From an uncultured bacterium (GTDB taxonomy: Bacteria > Cyanobacteriota > Vampirovibrionia > Gastranaerophilales > Gastranaerophilaceae), in the NCBI GenBank assembly GCA_902777385.1, contig CACYTP010000009.1:1-64000 (forward strand): 64,000 nt of DNA, given 5' to 3'. Numbering within the stretch: the stretch's first letter is position 1; the number at the start of each line of letters is the position of its first letter. This document shows positions 1 to 9,076 of the stretch, piece by piece. The position numbers were made by a program, and so were the translations under genes. The notes under the pieces are model-generated. The model was not told the origin of the DNA. It did no database searches and saw only the letters and a program-made list of their open reading frames with translations.

Positions 1-165
1 CCGGACTTTTGCCGGACAATAAGAGCAAATAAAGTGACATTTCGTCCCATTTGGTAACGCATAAAAAGATTTTTTCCGACCGCCCAAACCTAAACACACC
101 CTAAACTTTGCCAAATAATCAATTTAAGAGTTCAAATGATATGTCCTGTTAAACCATAATCTAAA
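1..165. other. left edge without a recognisable gene
   Basis: I see no convincing reading frame or RNA gene in this stretch on either strand. It is AT-rich and ends at the hairpin that terminates the tRNA-Ser transcript. It may be the tail of a longer spacer continuing to the left. Confidence 0.5.
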
Positions 166-203
166 AACTACTGCCGATAAGCATAAGCTTACCGGCAGTA
201 GTT
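166..203 (-). terminator. terminator of tRNA-Ser
   Basis: AACTACTGCCG pairs with CGGCAGTAGTT. Inside this the stem continues with TAAGC/GCTTA after one mismatch, closing on a short loop. Read on the minus strand, the stem begins right after the tRNA 3' end and is followed by a T tract, the form of an intrinsic terminator. Confidence 0.8.
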
Positions 204-290
204 CGGAGACGGTGAGATTCGAACTCACGGTGGAATTGCTCCCACACAACCTTTCCAAGATTGCACCTTAAACCACTCGGACACGTCTCC
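204..290 (-). tRNA. tRNA-Ser (anticodon GGA)
   Basis: On the minus strand the sequence folds as a class II tRNA. The 7-bp acceptor stem is GGAGACG/CGTCTCC with discriminator G. The D arm, anticodon loop CTTGGAAA with anticodon GGA, long variable arm and a T arm containing GTTCGAATC are all present. The long variable arm and G73 are typical of tRNA-Ser. CCA is not encoded. A strong terminator hairpin follows directly. Confidence 0.95.
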
Positions 291-346
291 ACATGTGATT
301 ACAGAATTATAATAACACAAACATCTTTTTATGGTAAACTCTATTT

Positions 347-1624
347 ATGGTTATGAGAGTTAAAAAGAACATAAACGGGTTAAGCGGATGTATCGAAATC
401 CCTGCTGATAAATCTATTTCACACAGAGCAATAATGTTTTCGGCAATTGCCCACGGAAAATCCGTTATAAAGAATTTTTCAAGCGGAGAAGATCCTAAAT
501 CTACGCTCAAACTGTTTAAAGAACTCGGTGTTGATATTAAATACACCGATGAAAAAACTGTCGAGGTAAATTCGTCAGGAAAACTTAATTCTACATCACA
601 ACCGCTCTACTGCGGAAATTCAGGGACAACCATGCGGCTTGTAAGCGGAATTTTGGCAGGACAAAATTTTAATACCATATTAACAGGTGATGAAAGTTTA
701 TCCAAACGCCCGATGAAAAGGATTATTACCCCTTTAACACAAATGGGAGCAAATATTGAGTCAGATAATTTTCATGCACCATTAAAGATTTTTGGGAATA
801 AGTTACACGGAATTGAATATGCATCGCAAATCGCATCCGCACAGGTTAAATCATCCGTAATCCTTGCGACATTGAATGCAGACGGCAAAACAAAATACAC
901 AGAACCGTATTTATCCCGTAATCACACAGAACTTATGCTTAAATATATGGGTGCTGATATACAAACATCAGAAAACACAGTAATCATAAACCCGTCTGAA
1001 ATTGAGGGCAAAGAATTCCGTGTATGCGGTGATATATCTTCAGCAGCATACTTTATTGCTGCAGGTTTGATAGTACCTAATTCAGATATTATATTAAAAA
1101 ATGTCGGTCTGAATCCGACAAGAACAGGTATTATAAAAGTAATTGAAAACATGGGCGGAAATATTGAAATATTAAGCAAAAATAATATTTCCGGAGAAAT
1201 TGTCGGAGATATAAGAATCAAATCGTCAAATCTTAAAGGAACAACTGTAAGCGGTGAACTTATACCGCAACTTATTGATGAAATACCTATAATTGCGGTA
1301 CTTGCAACTCAGGCGGACGGTCAGACTATTATAAAGGATGCACAGGATTTAAGAAACAAAGAATCAGACAGAATTTCATCAACAGCAAGAGAATTAAAAA
1401 AACTGGGTGCGGATATTTCGGAAACAGAAGACGGATTTATAATAAACGGAAAAACGAAGTTGTCAGGTGATGTTGAAGTTGAAACATATAACGATCACAG
1501 ATTAGCAATGAGTTTATATGTCGCAGGATTAGTATGCGAAAAAGAAATAGCAATAAATGGTTTTGAATGGGCAAATATATCTTTTCCCGAATTTTTAGAG
1601 CTGTTTTCAAAATTAAATCGTTAA
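347..1624 (+). CDS. aroA: 3-phosphoshikimate 1-carboxyvinyltransferase (EPSP synthase)
   Basis: AroA transfers the enolpyruvyl group of PEP to shikimate-3-phosphate, the sixth step of the shikimate pathway to aromatic amino acids, in the cytoplasm. The 425-residue length is normal for the family. Visible motifs are DKSISHRA (residues 21-28), GNSGTTMRL (90-98), DESLSKRPM, KESDRI (about 340) and NDHRLAMS (about 387), which bind PEP and shikimate phosphate. ATG at 347 is used; a second ATG lies two codons on and neither has a clear Shine-Dalgarno. The gene stands alone, divergent from tRNA-Ser. No other shikimate gene is in the window. Confidence 0.97.
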   Translation: MVMRVKKNINGLSGCIEIPADKSISHRAIMFSAIAHGKSVIKNFSSGEDPKSTLKLFKELGVDIKYTDEKTVEVNSSGKLNSTSQPLYCGNSGTTMRLVSGILAGQNFNTILTGDESLSKRPMKRIITPLTQMGANIESDNFHAPLKIFGNKLHGIEYASQIASAQVKSSVILATLNADGKTKYTEPYLSRNHTELMLKYMGADIQTSENTVIINPSEIEGKEFRVCGDISSAAYFIAAGLIVPNSDIILKNVGLNPTRTGIIKVIENMGGNIEILSKNNISGEIVGDIRIKSSNLKGTTVSGELIPQLIDEIPIIAVLATQADGQTIIKDAQDLRNKESDRISSTARELKKLGADISETEDGFIINGKTKLSGDVEVETYNDHRLAMSLYVAGLVCEKEIAINGFEWANISFPEFLELFSKLNR

Positions 1625-1720
1625 TTTTTCTTAACAGTGTGTAAAAAATAGGCAAAAAAATTTTATTAAAATTTTTTATAAACTTGTAAGGTTAGTTTTA
1701 AAAATTAGAAAGGTATGCCT

Positions 1721-2725
1721 ATGTCAGGTGATGTTAACTTAGGTTTACGCAGTAGTAATCCGTTTTTAGCACAGTATTCGGATACGACTGTTCAAGCTCC
1801 GCAACAAGTAACACAATATGCTGGGAATCCAAATTTTCAGGGCGGACTGGAAAATGATACTTTTCAGAGATCAGAAGGACCGGGATTAGTAAGTGCAGTC
1901 GGATTAACAGGAGTGGGCGGCGGACTTGGTGCTGCTGCAGGTTACTATTGGAAAGGTAATCCGCTGAATAAAGTTGAAGACGGTTACGCATTAAAAGATG
2001 GTTTTACAAATACTTATGATGCACAAAAATTTGATGAGTACGTTAATAAAATTGTTGAAAAACGAAAATTAAACGCACTTTCATCATTGGGTATAACAGA
2101 TTTAAAACAATATGAAGCTATAGAAAAACTTGCTAAAGGCGAAGAATTAACAGATGAATTAAAGACAGCACTTCCAAAAGATATTAAAACTGCTGATGAG
2201 GCTAAAGCTTTCATGCAAAAAGCCGCACCAAAACTTGAAAAAGTTAATCCTGCACACATAAGAGAAGTTGCAAAAAAATCATTTGAAGAAAATTACTCAA
2301 AATCAGCTGTACAGGCAAAAATTAAGAACTACACAGCTATGGAAGAAGAATTAACAAAACTCGGCAAAAATGCAACACCTGAACAATTACAGGAATTTAT
2401 AGCTAAAAATAAGGATAAATTTGGCATTAAAAATTCAAAGAAATTGAAAAATTATACGGATAAACTGTTAAAATTGAATCAGGAAGAGTTGTTACAAGAA
2501 TTACAAAAACGTAACAACGGTTTTAAAACAACAATCAAAGAATTTCAGACAGAAATATTATCTCATGTAGATTCTGAAACCGGATTACTTAAAGAAGGTG
2601 CTCCTAAAAATATTAAAGCAATGTTCAAAAACTTCCGATTAGCGGAACTCAAACGTTATGGACTTTGGGGTGCAGGTATCGGTTTTGGAGCATGGATAAT
2701 GAACAAAGTTTTAGGCAGTAAATAA
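1721..2725 (+). CDS. lineage-specific protein with Gly-rich and helical segments
   Basis: Not recognised. The reading frame opens with ATG at 1715, but AGAAAGG at 1707-1713 is well spaced only for the second ATG at 1721, so I start there (334 residues). After a Gln/Asn-rich head containing NFQGG there is a Gly/Ala-rich hydrophobic stretch (about 55-75). A long Lys/Glu-rich helical middle follows, then a C-terminal hydrophobic stretch (GLWGAGIGFGAWIMNKV). It could be a membrane-associated protein with a charged helical domain. It stands alone and ends at a bidirectional terminator shared with the LCP gene. Confidence 0.7.
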   Translation: MSGDVNLGLRSSNPFLAQYSDTTVQAPQQVTQYAGNPNFQGGLENDTFQRSEGPGLVSAVGLTGVGGGLGAAAGYYWKGNPLNKVEDGYALKDGFTNTYDAQKFDEYVNKIVEKRKLNALSSLGITDLKQYEAIEKLAKGEELTDELKTALPKDIKTADEAKAFMQKAAPKLEKVNPAHIREVAKKSFEENYSKSAVQAKIKNYTAMEEELTKLGKNATPEQLQEFIAKNKDKFGIKNSKKLKNYTDKLLKLNQEELLQELQKRNNGFKTTIKEFQTEILSHVDSETGLLKEGAPKNIKAMFKNFRLAELKRYGLWGAGIGFGAWIMNKVLGSK

Positions 2726-2762
2726 TACCTTAACCTTAATTAACAATAACAAACCTTACAAA

Positions 2763-2788
2763 AAAAGACCGATTTAAATCGGTCTTTT
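2763..2788. terminator. bidirectional terminator
   Basis: AAAAGACCGATTT is followed by its perfect complement AAATCGGTCTTTT, giving a strong hairpin with A/T runs on both sides. It lies between the convergent ends of the lineage-specific gene at 1721 and the LCP gene, so it can serve both. Confidence 0.9.
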
Positions 2789-2799
2789 ACGTTTATATG

Positions 2800-4170
2800 T
2801 TATTTACCTGCTACAACAAGGGTAAAATCAGTATCACCGCACATAAATATAGCAGGCTCATAAACAAATTGATAGCCGTCAATTTCATCAATAGACTTCT
2901 TCAAATCATTGTAAAAATCAGACGAAATTCTTGATTTATGAGCAATAAATTGTGAATGCGTTTTACCGACATGAGATTCACAAGAAATAATAACTCCGGC
3001 ATCTTTTAACTTAGCCCTTATATTTTGAGCCTCAGTCACTTTGTTATCAGTATAAACAAGTGACGCAGTAACCGGTGAGTCAGAATCAGAAACGACTTTT
3101 TTTCTGTAAATCAATCGATTAAGGACCTCCTGAGTTTTATCAGGATCTAAAATCCAATAACTAATATAGCCTTTCTTATTCGGAGCTCCCGGAAGAGTTG
3201 CAATTTCGATTTTGTCCATGTCAACATGCTTCATCAACATAGCAAACTGAGTAAGCTCATACATAGACATATTAGTTTTGATATATTTTCTTGCTACACC
3301 AACGATATCAGGGATTTTAGTAACAGTTTCAGGTTTTTTCAGTTCTGACAAAACTCCTCTTAAAAACCATTGTTGACGCTGAGTTCTGCCAATATCACCC
3401 ATCGGATCATGTCTGAATCTTAAATAACCGACCGCTTCACTAGGAGATAAATGCTGATTACCTTTTGATAAATTTATGTGCAAGTTGCCTGCATAATCAT
3501 TATAGTGCATGTTTTTTTCCACATAAACATCAACACCGCCCAACGCCTTGACAATCTCTCGGACAGCATTATCATGAACCATGATATACCTGTCAATTTT
3601 AACACCTAAAGTGTTTTCAATAGTCTTTATCGTCATTTCAACACCGCCTATTGAATGAGCAGCATTAATTTTCTGAATACCGTTACCATCAGGCAGATAT
3701 ACCTTGCTGTCACGAGGAATAGAAACGGCATTAATTGACTTGGTTCTTGAATCAACATTAACAAGAATAATAGTATCGGTACGAGTGCCTGTCCACAAAT
3801 CATCAGGATTATCACTTACATCAACGCCTAATAATAATATATTTTTTCTTCTTAATCCAAACGGTAATGAAAAATCTGCCTCTGATTTACTTGCATTTGA
3901 AGCTGACATATTTGCAAACATCTTTGTAATAGGAGAATCTTCGCCAAAATGTCTTGCACAAAAATCAGTTTTTAAACCGAAATAAAATACTGCGACAATA
4001 GAAATTACAACTACAAAGAATAAAAATACAAAGCCTCTTACAAATCTGGCATGTGCCTCTTGCCGTTTTCTCATTTCATTTAGGTATGCTTTACTTTTAT
4101 CGTTATTAGACTTTACACCGCGACCTGAACGACCGAAGTTGGGGCTGCTACCTTGTTTATAAGTTGTCAT
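2800..4170 (-). CDS. LytR-CpsA-Psr (LCP) family cell-envelope protein
   Basis: LCP proteins move polyprenyl-phosphate-linked glycopolymers onto peptidoglycan at the outer face of the membrane. The 456-residue protein has a basic cytoplasmic head, one transmembrane helix (about 44-66), the LCP catalytic domain (about 110-290) and a LytR_C-like C-terminal domain (about 355-430). Signature residues are present: NILLLGVD, TRTDTIIL, SIPRDS, the KINAAHSIGG region and RFRHD-x4-GR-x2-RQQ. With csaB, wecB and uppP in the window it suggests a wall-linked polymer. A 16-bp perfect palindrome (4203-4218) lies 33 bases upstream but is short enough to arise by chance. Confidence 0.93.
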   Translation of the reverse strand: MTTYKQGSSPNFGRSGRGVKSNNDKSKAYLNEMRKRQEAHARFVRGFVFLFFVVVISIVAVFYFGLKTDFCARHFGEDSPITKMFANMSASNASKSEADFSLPFGLRRKNILLLGVDVSDNPDDLWTGTRTDTIILVNVDSRTKSINAVSIPRDSKVYLPDGNGIQKINAAHSIGGVEMTIKTIENTLGVKIDRYIMVHDNAVREIVKALGGVDVYVEKNMHYNDYAGNLHINLSKGNQHLSPSEAVGYLRFRHDPMGDIGRTQRQQWFLRGVLSELKKPETVTKIPDIVGVARKYIKTNMSMYELTQFAMLMKHVDMDKIEIATLPGAPNKKGYISYWILDPDKTQEVLNRLIYRKKVVSDSDSPVTASLVYTDNKVTEAQNIRAKLKDAGVIISCESHVGKTHSQFIAHKSRISSDFYNDLKKSIDEIDGYQFVYEPAIFMCGDTDFTLVVAGK

Positions 4171-4252
4171 ATTTACACTCTCTTTTTAAATTACTAACCA
4201 ACATGTAATATATTACATTAAAAACTTCTCAAGGACAATTTGTAAAGAATAT

Positions 4253-5626
4253 CTAAACCAAATGAACCAGATAAAGGCTCACAAGTGAAAAATAAACAAG
4301 CAAACCTACAACGTCAATAGTCGTTGCAATAACAGGTCCTGAAGCCACTGCAGGATCAATTTTAATAGATTTTAGACCAAGCGGAGTTAATGTACCAATA
4401 ACAGTAGCCATTGTCATATTTACTGCCATTGCAAGTCCTACAACACAGCCCAAGCCCATACTGTGCTTCCATCCCCATGTTGCAAGCATAACCAAAAGCC
4501 CGAAAAACATACCAATTAAAGCACCAATACAAGTTTCTCTTAATATATGATGGATAGCAGAACTCATAGTAACTTGTCCCGTAGAAAGACCTCTGACCAT
4601 AAGAGTAATACTTTGAGTACCGATATTACCGCCTAAACCTGCTAGTAACGGCATGAATGCTGCAACTATAGGCAGCATTGAAAATGTCGGCTCAAAATGG
4701 TTGGCAACATGGACAGCTACAAATTCACCCAGCAGAGTAATAAACAGCCATGGCGTTCTTGCTCGAATTGCTCTAAAAATACTACCTGTCAAGATTTCAT
4801 CTTCATCAACTTCTACGGTAGAAATACCTGACGTCTGGTAGATTTCTTCGGTAGTTTCTTCTTCAAACAAATCATGAACATCGTCCCAAGTAATCATTCC
4901 CTTTAACCTGTTATATAAATCAACAACAGGAAGAGCATTATACTGATATTTCATAAATACATCAGTAATATAGTCGCTATAATCATCTACATGAAGTTTT
5001 ACAATATCAGAAATCATTATATCCTGTATTTTTTGATTTATAGGTGAAGTTAAAAGTTTACGCAGAGAAACAACACCTAACAAGTGATTATGCTTATCTA
5101 CTACATAGACGTAATAAAGCTCCATATTATCTTCTGTCGCACTAATCCTGATATGATTTAATACATCTTTAACACTCATATCGGAATTAACCGTAAGTAC
5201 AACAGGGTTCATCATACCACCTGCGGTATCTTCGTTGTAGGTCAAAAGTTCTCTGACTTCTTCAGAAAATTTATGCGGTAATTTATCGAGATATGTTTCG
5301 GATTCATCCTCTTCCATATCACCCAAAACGTCAGCCGCAGCATCGTGAGGCAATTTTGTAAGAATTCTTGATGCCATTTCTTCATCAATATCGCCTAATA
5401 ATTCAACCTGAATTTGAGGATTTAAATATTCCATCAAATCCGCTGCTTTTTCTACATCCAAAAGCTTAAAACAGGTTAATCTTTCATCCGGTTTTAATTC
5501 TGCGAAAATATCAGCAAGATCTGCCTCATGGTACCCGTTCAGTTCTTCTTTTAACTGAACAAGAGTATCATCATCCATAATTTCTCTTATACGCTCTATT
5601 GTGTTTTGAGTATTAAGCATATCCAT
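4253..5626 (-). CDS. mgtE: magnesium transporter MgtE
   Basis: MgtE is a homodimeric Mg2+ channel gated by its cytoplasmic domain. The 457 residues show the expected order: an acidic N domain of helical repeats (1-125), two CBS domains (about 130-255), a plug helix and five transmembrane helices (about 285-457) with the conserved PLLAGLGGNIGTQS pore motif. The MNPVVLTV and DVHDLFEEE segments are typical of the CBS part. It lies 82 bases upstream of the LCP gene on the same strand. The ATG at 5626 has no clear Shine-Dalgarno, so the start could be two codons downstream. Confidence 0.95.
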   Translation of the reverse strand: MDMLNTQNTIERIREIMDDDTLVQLKEELNGYHEADLADIFAELKPDERLTCFKLLDVEKAADLMEYLNPQIQVELLGDIDEEMASRILTKLPHDAAADVLGDMEEDESETYLDKLPHKFSEEVRELLTYNEDTAGGMMNPVVLTVNSDMSVKDVLNHIRISATEDNMELYYVYVVDKHNHLLGVVSLRKLLTSPINQKIQDIMISDIVKLHVDDYSDYITDVFMKYQYNALPVVDLYNRLKGMITWDDVHDLFEEETTEEIYQTSGISTVEVDEDEILTGSIFRAIRARTPWLFITLLGEFVAVHVANHFEPTFSMLPIVAAFMPLLAGLGGNIGTQSITLMVRGLSTGQVTMSSAIHHILRETCIGALIGMFFGLLVMLATWGWKHSMGLGCVVGLAMAVNMTMATVIGTLTPLGLKSIKIDPAVASGPVIATTIDVVGLLVYFSLVSLYLVHLV

Positions 5627-5710
5627 AACATCATTATATTATAAATATACAGATATAAACAACTAAGAACATGTTTATGATAAAATAAATTTACAGGAGA
5701 GAACATTGTT

Positions 5711-7444
5711 ATGATAAAAGATTATTTTTTAAAAAATATAGAAAATGGCATAAAAAAAGCAATTGCTGATAAAAAATTAGGCGAAATGTCTGATTATAAA
5801 GAAGGAACACTTAATACCGAACGACCTAAAAATACGGATTTTGGGGACTTTGCGGTAAATGTGTCTTCACTAGCCAGATTTGCGAGAATGGCACCTCCTC
5901 AGATAGCCAACACCATATTAGAATACGTTGACAAAGACGATAATGAATATACCGTAATAGGCGGCTTTATCAACTTTAAGACAGGAAATAATCTTTTAAA
6001 GCAAACTATTAAAGAAATTTTCGAAAAAGATACAGATTTTGGGAAACCTGAAAATATAAGTAAAGAAAAAATAATACTTGAATATATTTCAGCAAATCCT
6101 ACAGGGCCGTTCCACATTGGTCACGGCAGGTGGGCAGCTATGGGTTCAGTGCTTGCAAATTTACTAAAATTTTACGGTCACGAGGTTTATCAGGAATTTT
6201 ACATTAATGATGCGGGTTCTCAAATTCAAAAGCTTGGAAACTCATTAATTATAAGAGTTAAACAGGAATTAGGCGACTCAATTGATTTTCCTGCTGACGA
6301 AATTGAAAGGAAAAATTATTATCCGGGAGATTATTTAATACCGGTTGCTAAAGAATTTTTGAAACAGCATTCAAAAATAAAAACAATATCCGATGTTGAT
6401 AGTATAGATTTGCATGTGTACTGTGACTTTGCAAAAGAATATGAAGAAAGAGTGCAACGTGAATTATTAGATAAATTAAGAGTACATTTTGATAATTTTT
6501 ACTCGGAATTAACTCTTCACAATTCAGGCAAAGTAGCTCATTATGTTGGAAAACTTGTTGACTCCGGAAAGATTTACGAAAAAGACGGAGCTACTTGGTT
6601 CAAATCATCTGACTATGGTGACGATCAGGACAGAGTAATTAAGAAAGTTGACGGCTCAAATACCTACTTAACGGCAGATATTGCATATCACGCAGATAAG
6701 CTTGAAAGAGGCTTTGACCGAATGATTGATATATGGGGAGCAGACCATCACGGCTATGTTGCAAGAGTAAAAGCATCACTTGAAGCACTCGGTTACGATC
6801 CTAATAAACTTGAAATCTTACTCGGACAGCTTGTTAATCTTGTAATCAACGGTAATGAAGTCAGAATGGGTAAACGTAAAAATATGGTTACCCTTGAAGA
6901 TTTGGTTGATGAAGTAGGCGTTGATGCCACAAGATTCTGGATGTCAATGAGAAACATTGATACTACTCTTGATTTTGATATAGAACTTGCAAAAACAAAT
7001 ACGGATGAGAATCCGGTATTTTATGTACAGTATGCACATGCAAGAGCATGCTCGATTTTAAGAAACGCTGTTGAAGACAAAATTAATTCTCAAACAGGAG
7101 ATGTTACAAAAGCACCTCTTACAAAATCGGATTTAGATAAATTAGAAAACACATACAATGAAAATATAATAGTTCCGACACTTGACACCGCTAAAAAATT
7201 AATCTTGAAATTAGAAGAATTTAAATCAATGATTAAAACTTCGGCAGAAACACGTCAGGTGTACACTATTTGCAGATATGTACAGGAACTTGCAAGTGAG
7301 TTTCATTCCTTCTACAATTCTAATCGTGTAATTTCTGACGATATTGATATGATGAAAGCAAGATTATCTCTTGTTATAGCGGTTAAAAGAGTGCTTAGAA
7401 ATGCCCTGAATTTACTTGGAGTTACCGCACCTGAAAAAATGTAA
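5711..7444 (+). CDS. argS: arginine--tRNA ligase
   Basis: This class I aminoacyl-tRNA synthetase charges tRNA-Arg. The 577 residues include an N-terminal Add1-like domain (1-105), the catalytic HIGH sequence (residues 135-138, within TGPFHIGHG), the WGADHHGYV region and the MGKRKNM segment. That segment stands where other class I enzymes have KMSKS, which ArgRS usually lacks. A helical DALR anticodon-binding domain follows (about 450-577). The start ATG has CAGGAGAG 8-10 bases upstream. Single-gene unit, divergent from mgtE. Confidence 0.97.
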   Translation: MIKDYFLKNIENGIKKAIADKKLGEMSDYKEGTLNTERPKNTDFGDFAVNVSSLARFARMAPPQIANTILEYVDKDDNEYTVIGGFINFKTGNNLLKQTIKEIFEKDTDFGKPENISKEKIILEYISANPTGPFHIGHGRWAAMGSVLANLLKFYGHEVYQEFYINDAGSQIQKLGNSLIIRVKQELGDSIDFPADEIERKNYYPGDYLIPVAKEFLKQHSKIKTISDVDSIDLHVYCDFAKEYEERVQRELLDKLRVHFDNFYSELTLHNSGKVAHYVGKLVDSGKIYEKDGATWFKSSDYGDDQDRVIKKVDGSNTYLTADIAYHADKLERGFDRMIDIWGADHHGYVARVKASLEALGYDPNKLEILLGQLVNLVINGNEVRMGKRKNMVTLEDLVDEVGVDATRFWMSMRNIDTTLDFDIELAKTNTDENPVFYVQYAHARACSILRNAVEDKINSQTGDVTKAPLTKSDLDKLENTYNENIIVPTLDTAKKLILKLEEFKSMIKTSAETRQVYTICRYVQELASEFHSFYNSNRVISDDIDMMKARLSLVIAVKRVLRNALNLLGVTAPEKM

Positions 7445-7521
7445 CATATCATTAATATAGCATTATAAATTGACAAAAATTTTCATTTACAATTTTTAAA
7501 AGACACAAAAGGAATTAAAAC

Positions 7522-7842
7522 ATGAAAATACCTAGACGTTTACCCGTAAAATTAACAAATAAAAAATATATGCTGGCTAAAGTAAAACGAAATATGATGT
7601 TAGCACCTGCGGTAGCAAATCTTGGAATTGCCGCAATGGAAGCACATTCGCATGCTTTACCCACAACACTCTTTTTTGGAGGATTTGGTTTATTATTTTT
7701 AAAAGCTGCAGAAAAGCATATAAATACCATGCTTGAACATAGAGCAGGCTATAAAGAAATTGTACACCGAGCAATCGGTATCCAAATTGTAAAGCTTGAA
7801 AACAAAATTGCTGAATTAAGAAGCAGAAAACTAAATAACTAA
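7522..7842 (+). CDS. small hypothetical membrane-associated protein
   Basis: Not recognised. The 106-residue product has a very basic head rich in Lys and Arg, a short Met/Ala-rich segment, a hydrophobic stretch (about 45-65, PTTLFFGGFGLLFLKAA) and an amphipathic charged C-terminal helix. AAAGGAA at 7508-7514 precedes the ATG at normal spacing. It follows argS by 77 bases and may be cotranscribed. It is convergent with the pilin-like gene, and no clear terminator separates them. Confidence 0.6.
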   Translation: MKIPRRLPVKLTNKKYMLAKVKRNMMLAPAVANLGIAAMEAHSHALPTTLFFGGFGLLFLKAAEKHINTMLEHRAGYKEIVHRAIGIQIVKLENKIAELRSRKLNN

Positions 7843-7932
7843 ATCATACAACAGCTCACTAGCAAGTTGTAGCAGTTAATAACAAACTAAAAGGTAGTAT
7901 CAAATTTTGTCGTAATTTTGCTTCTTAGCAGA

Positions 7933-8938
7933 CTATTCTACACAAATGACTCCTCTTGGATTACCTTTATAACAATATTTATCTTCTGGCGAAGAATTGT
8001 CATGTTCTAACCACATTCCCTGTGCAAAATCTTTATCTATTTCTGTCGATGCCCAGAACCAACCGTTTTGAACTAATGTAGGATAATTATGTCTCTGGTT
8101 ACTTATTGACTGCAGATTTCCCATAGTAGGTAATGACATCCCCATACTTGCACATTTATCTTTTGCGGACTGCCAAGTTAAACCTTGTCCACCTACATCT
8201 ACTACGCAACCTACACCGGGGATATCTGAACCGGCACAGCCTTTAAATCTTGCAGCAGTCAAGCTTCGGATATCGTTAAATTTGTTATTTATTGTTTCCG
8301 CATTAGGTGCTGCAGAACCGTTTACATCTGTTACAAAGTCTATTGATGCAGTAGCATTTGATGTATATACAAATTCTTTGCTTCTTCCCCCACCAACAGG
8401 TAATGACTTCTTTGATGAAACTAATGCATCAGTATCGTCTATTTTCCCCACATCAGGATTATAATTTAATATTATTGAAGCACCGTCTGCTAAAATTAAA
8501 CCAACATTATTTGTATTAGTTGTAAGAGACAATTGTCTTCCTGTTCTGGCTTTACTTATTTCAAACTCTTCACCCTCACCGTCAATTACTGTTTTAGTCG
8601 GCCAACAGTCTGCTATATGATTACTGTCACATCTTTTTGATACTTTTAAATATTTTTGTAATTCATCTACAAAGGCTTCGGTTGACGGGTATGTTCCGCT
8701 TAGTTCACCGTGGGCTTTCATTATTTCCATTGCCTGTGTAACTTTATATACAATGTTAGCATGGCGTTCGGAATTTTTCCTTTCAGTAACATTTTCAATT
8801 AATGCAGGTAACGTTATTGCCGCAATAACACCGATAATGCCCAAAGTTATCAACACTTCAGCGAGAGTAAATGCCTGTAAATCCTTACTATGAGAGGTTT
8901 TTACCCCCCCCCCTGGGCTGAAACATAGATATAATCAT
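7933..8938 (-). CDS. type IV pilin-like protein with C-terminal lectin-like domain, frame broken at a G10 tract
   Basis: The main frame (8856-7933) encodes a prepilin N-terminus, AFTLAEVLITLGIIGVIAA, and a C-terminal segment (GLTWQSAKDKC, LPT, GWFWASTE, VICV) resembling C-type-lectin-like DUF1566/Lcl domains. Such a protein would be cleaved before Phe and assembled into a pilus or pseudopilus. No start codon lies upstream in this frame. The only good start is ATG at 8938 with AAAGAGG five bases away (a second in-frame ATG is at 8926). It is out of frame because of ten Gs on the coding strand (8904-8913). With nine or twelve Gs the product would begin MIISMFQPRGGVKTSHSK and run into the pilin helix. 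With ten it stops at TAG after TCA. This is either phase variation in an off state or a homopolymer sequencing error. Confidence 0.75.
8904..8913 (-). repeat. G10 homopolymer at the pilin start
   Basis: Ten consecutive C on the plus strand (G on the coding strand) lie between the ribosome binding site plus ATG and the prepilin cleavage region of the gene at 7933-8938. A G/C run of this length is very unlikely by chance in a genome about two thirds A+T. Loss of one G or gain of two restores the frame. Confidence 0.9.
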
Positions 8939-9020
8939 ATAATCCTCTTTTTATTTATATTATAAATAATATTATAACATATTATTTACAGGTTCGCAAG
9001 GGTAAAACAAACAGCAAAAT

Positions 9021-9050
9021 AAAATTACCTGAAAAATAACAGGTAATTTT
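9021..9050. terminator. terminator downstream of minE
   Basis: AAAATTACCTG pairs with CAGGTAATTTT across an A-rich loop. It lies 26 bases beyond the minE stop on the minus strand and ahead of the pilin-like gene, so it should end the minCDE transcript. Confidence 0.8.
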
Positions 9051-9076
9051 ATTGATAAAAATTATAAATATTTAAA

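Noticed and set aside
4203-4218. Perfect palindrome ATGTAATATATTACAT as an operator of the LCP gene
   Set aside because: A 16-bp AT-rich palindrome is expected a couple of times by chance in a window this size and composition; no second copy supports it.
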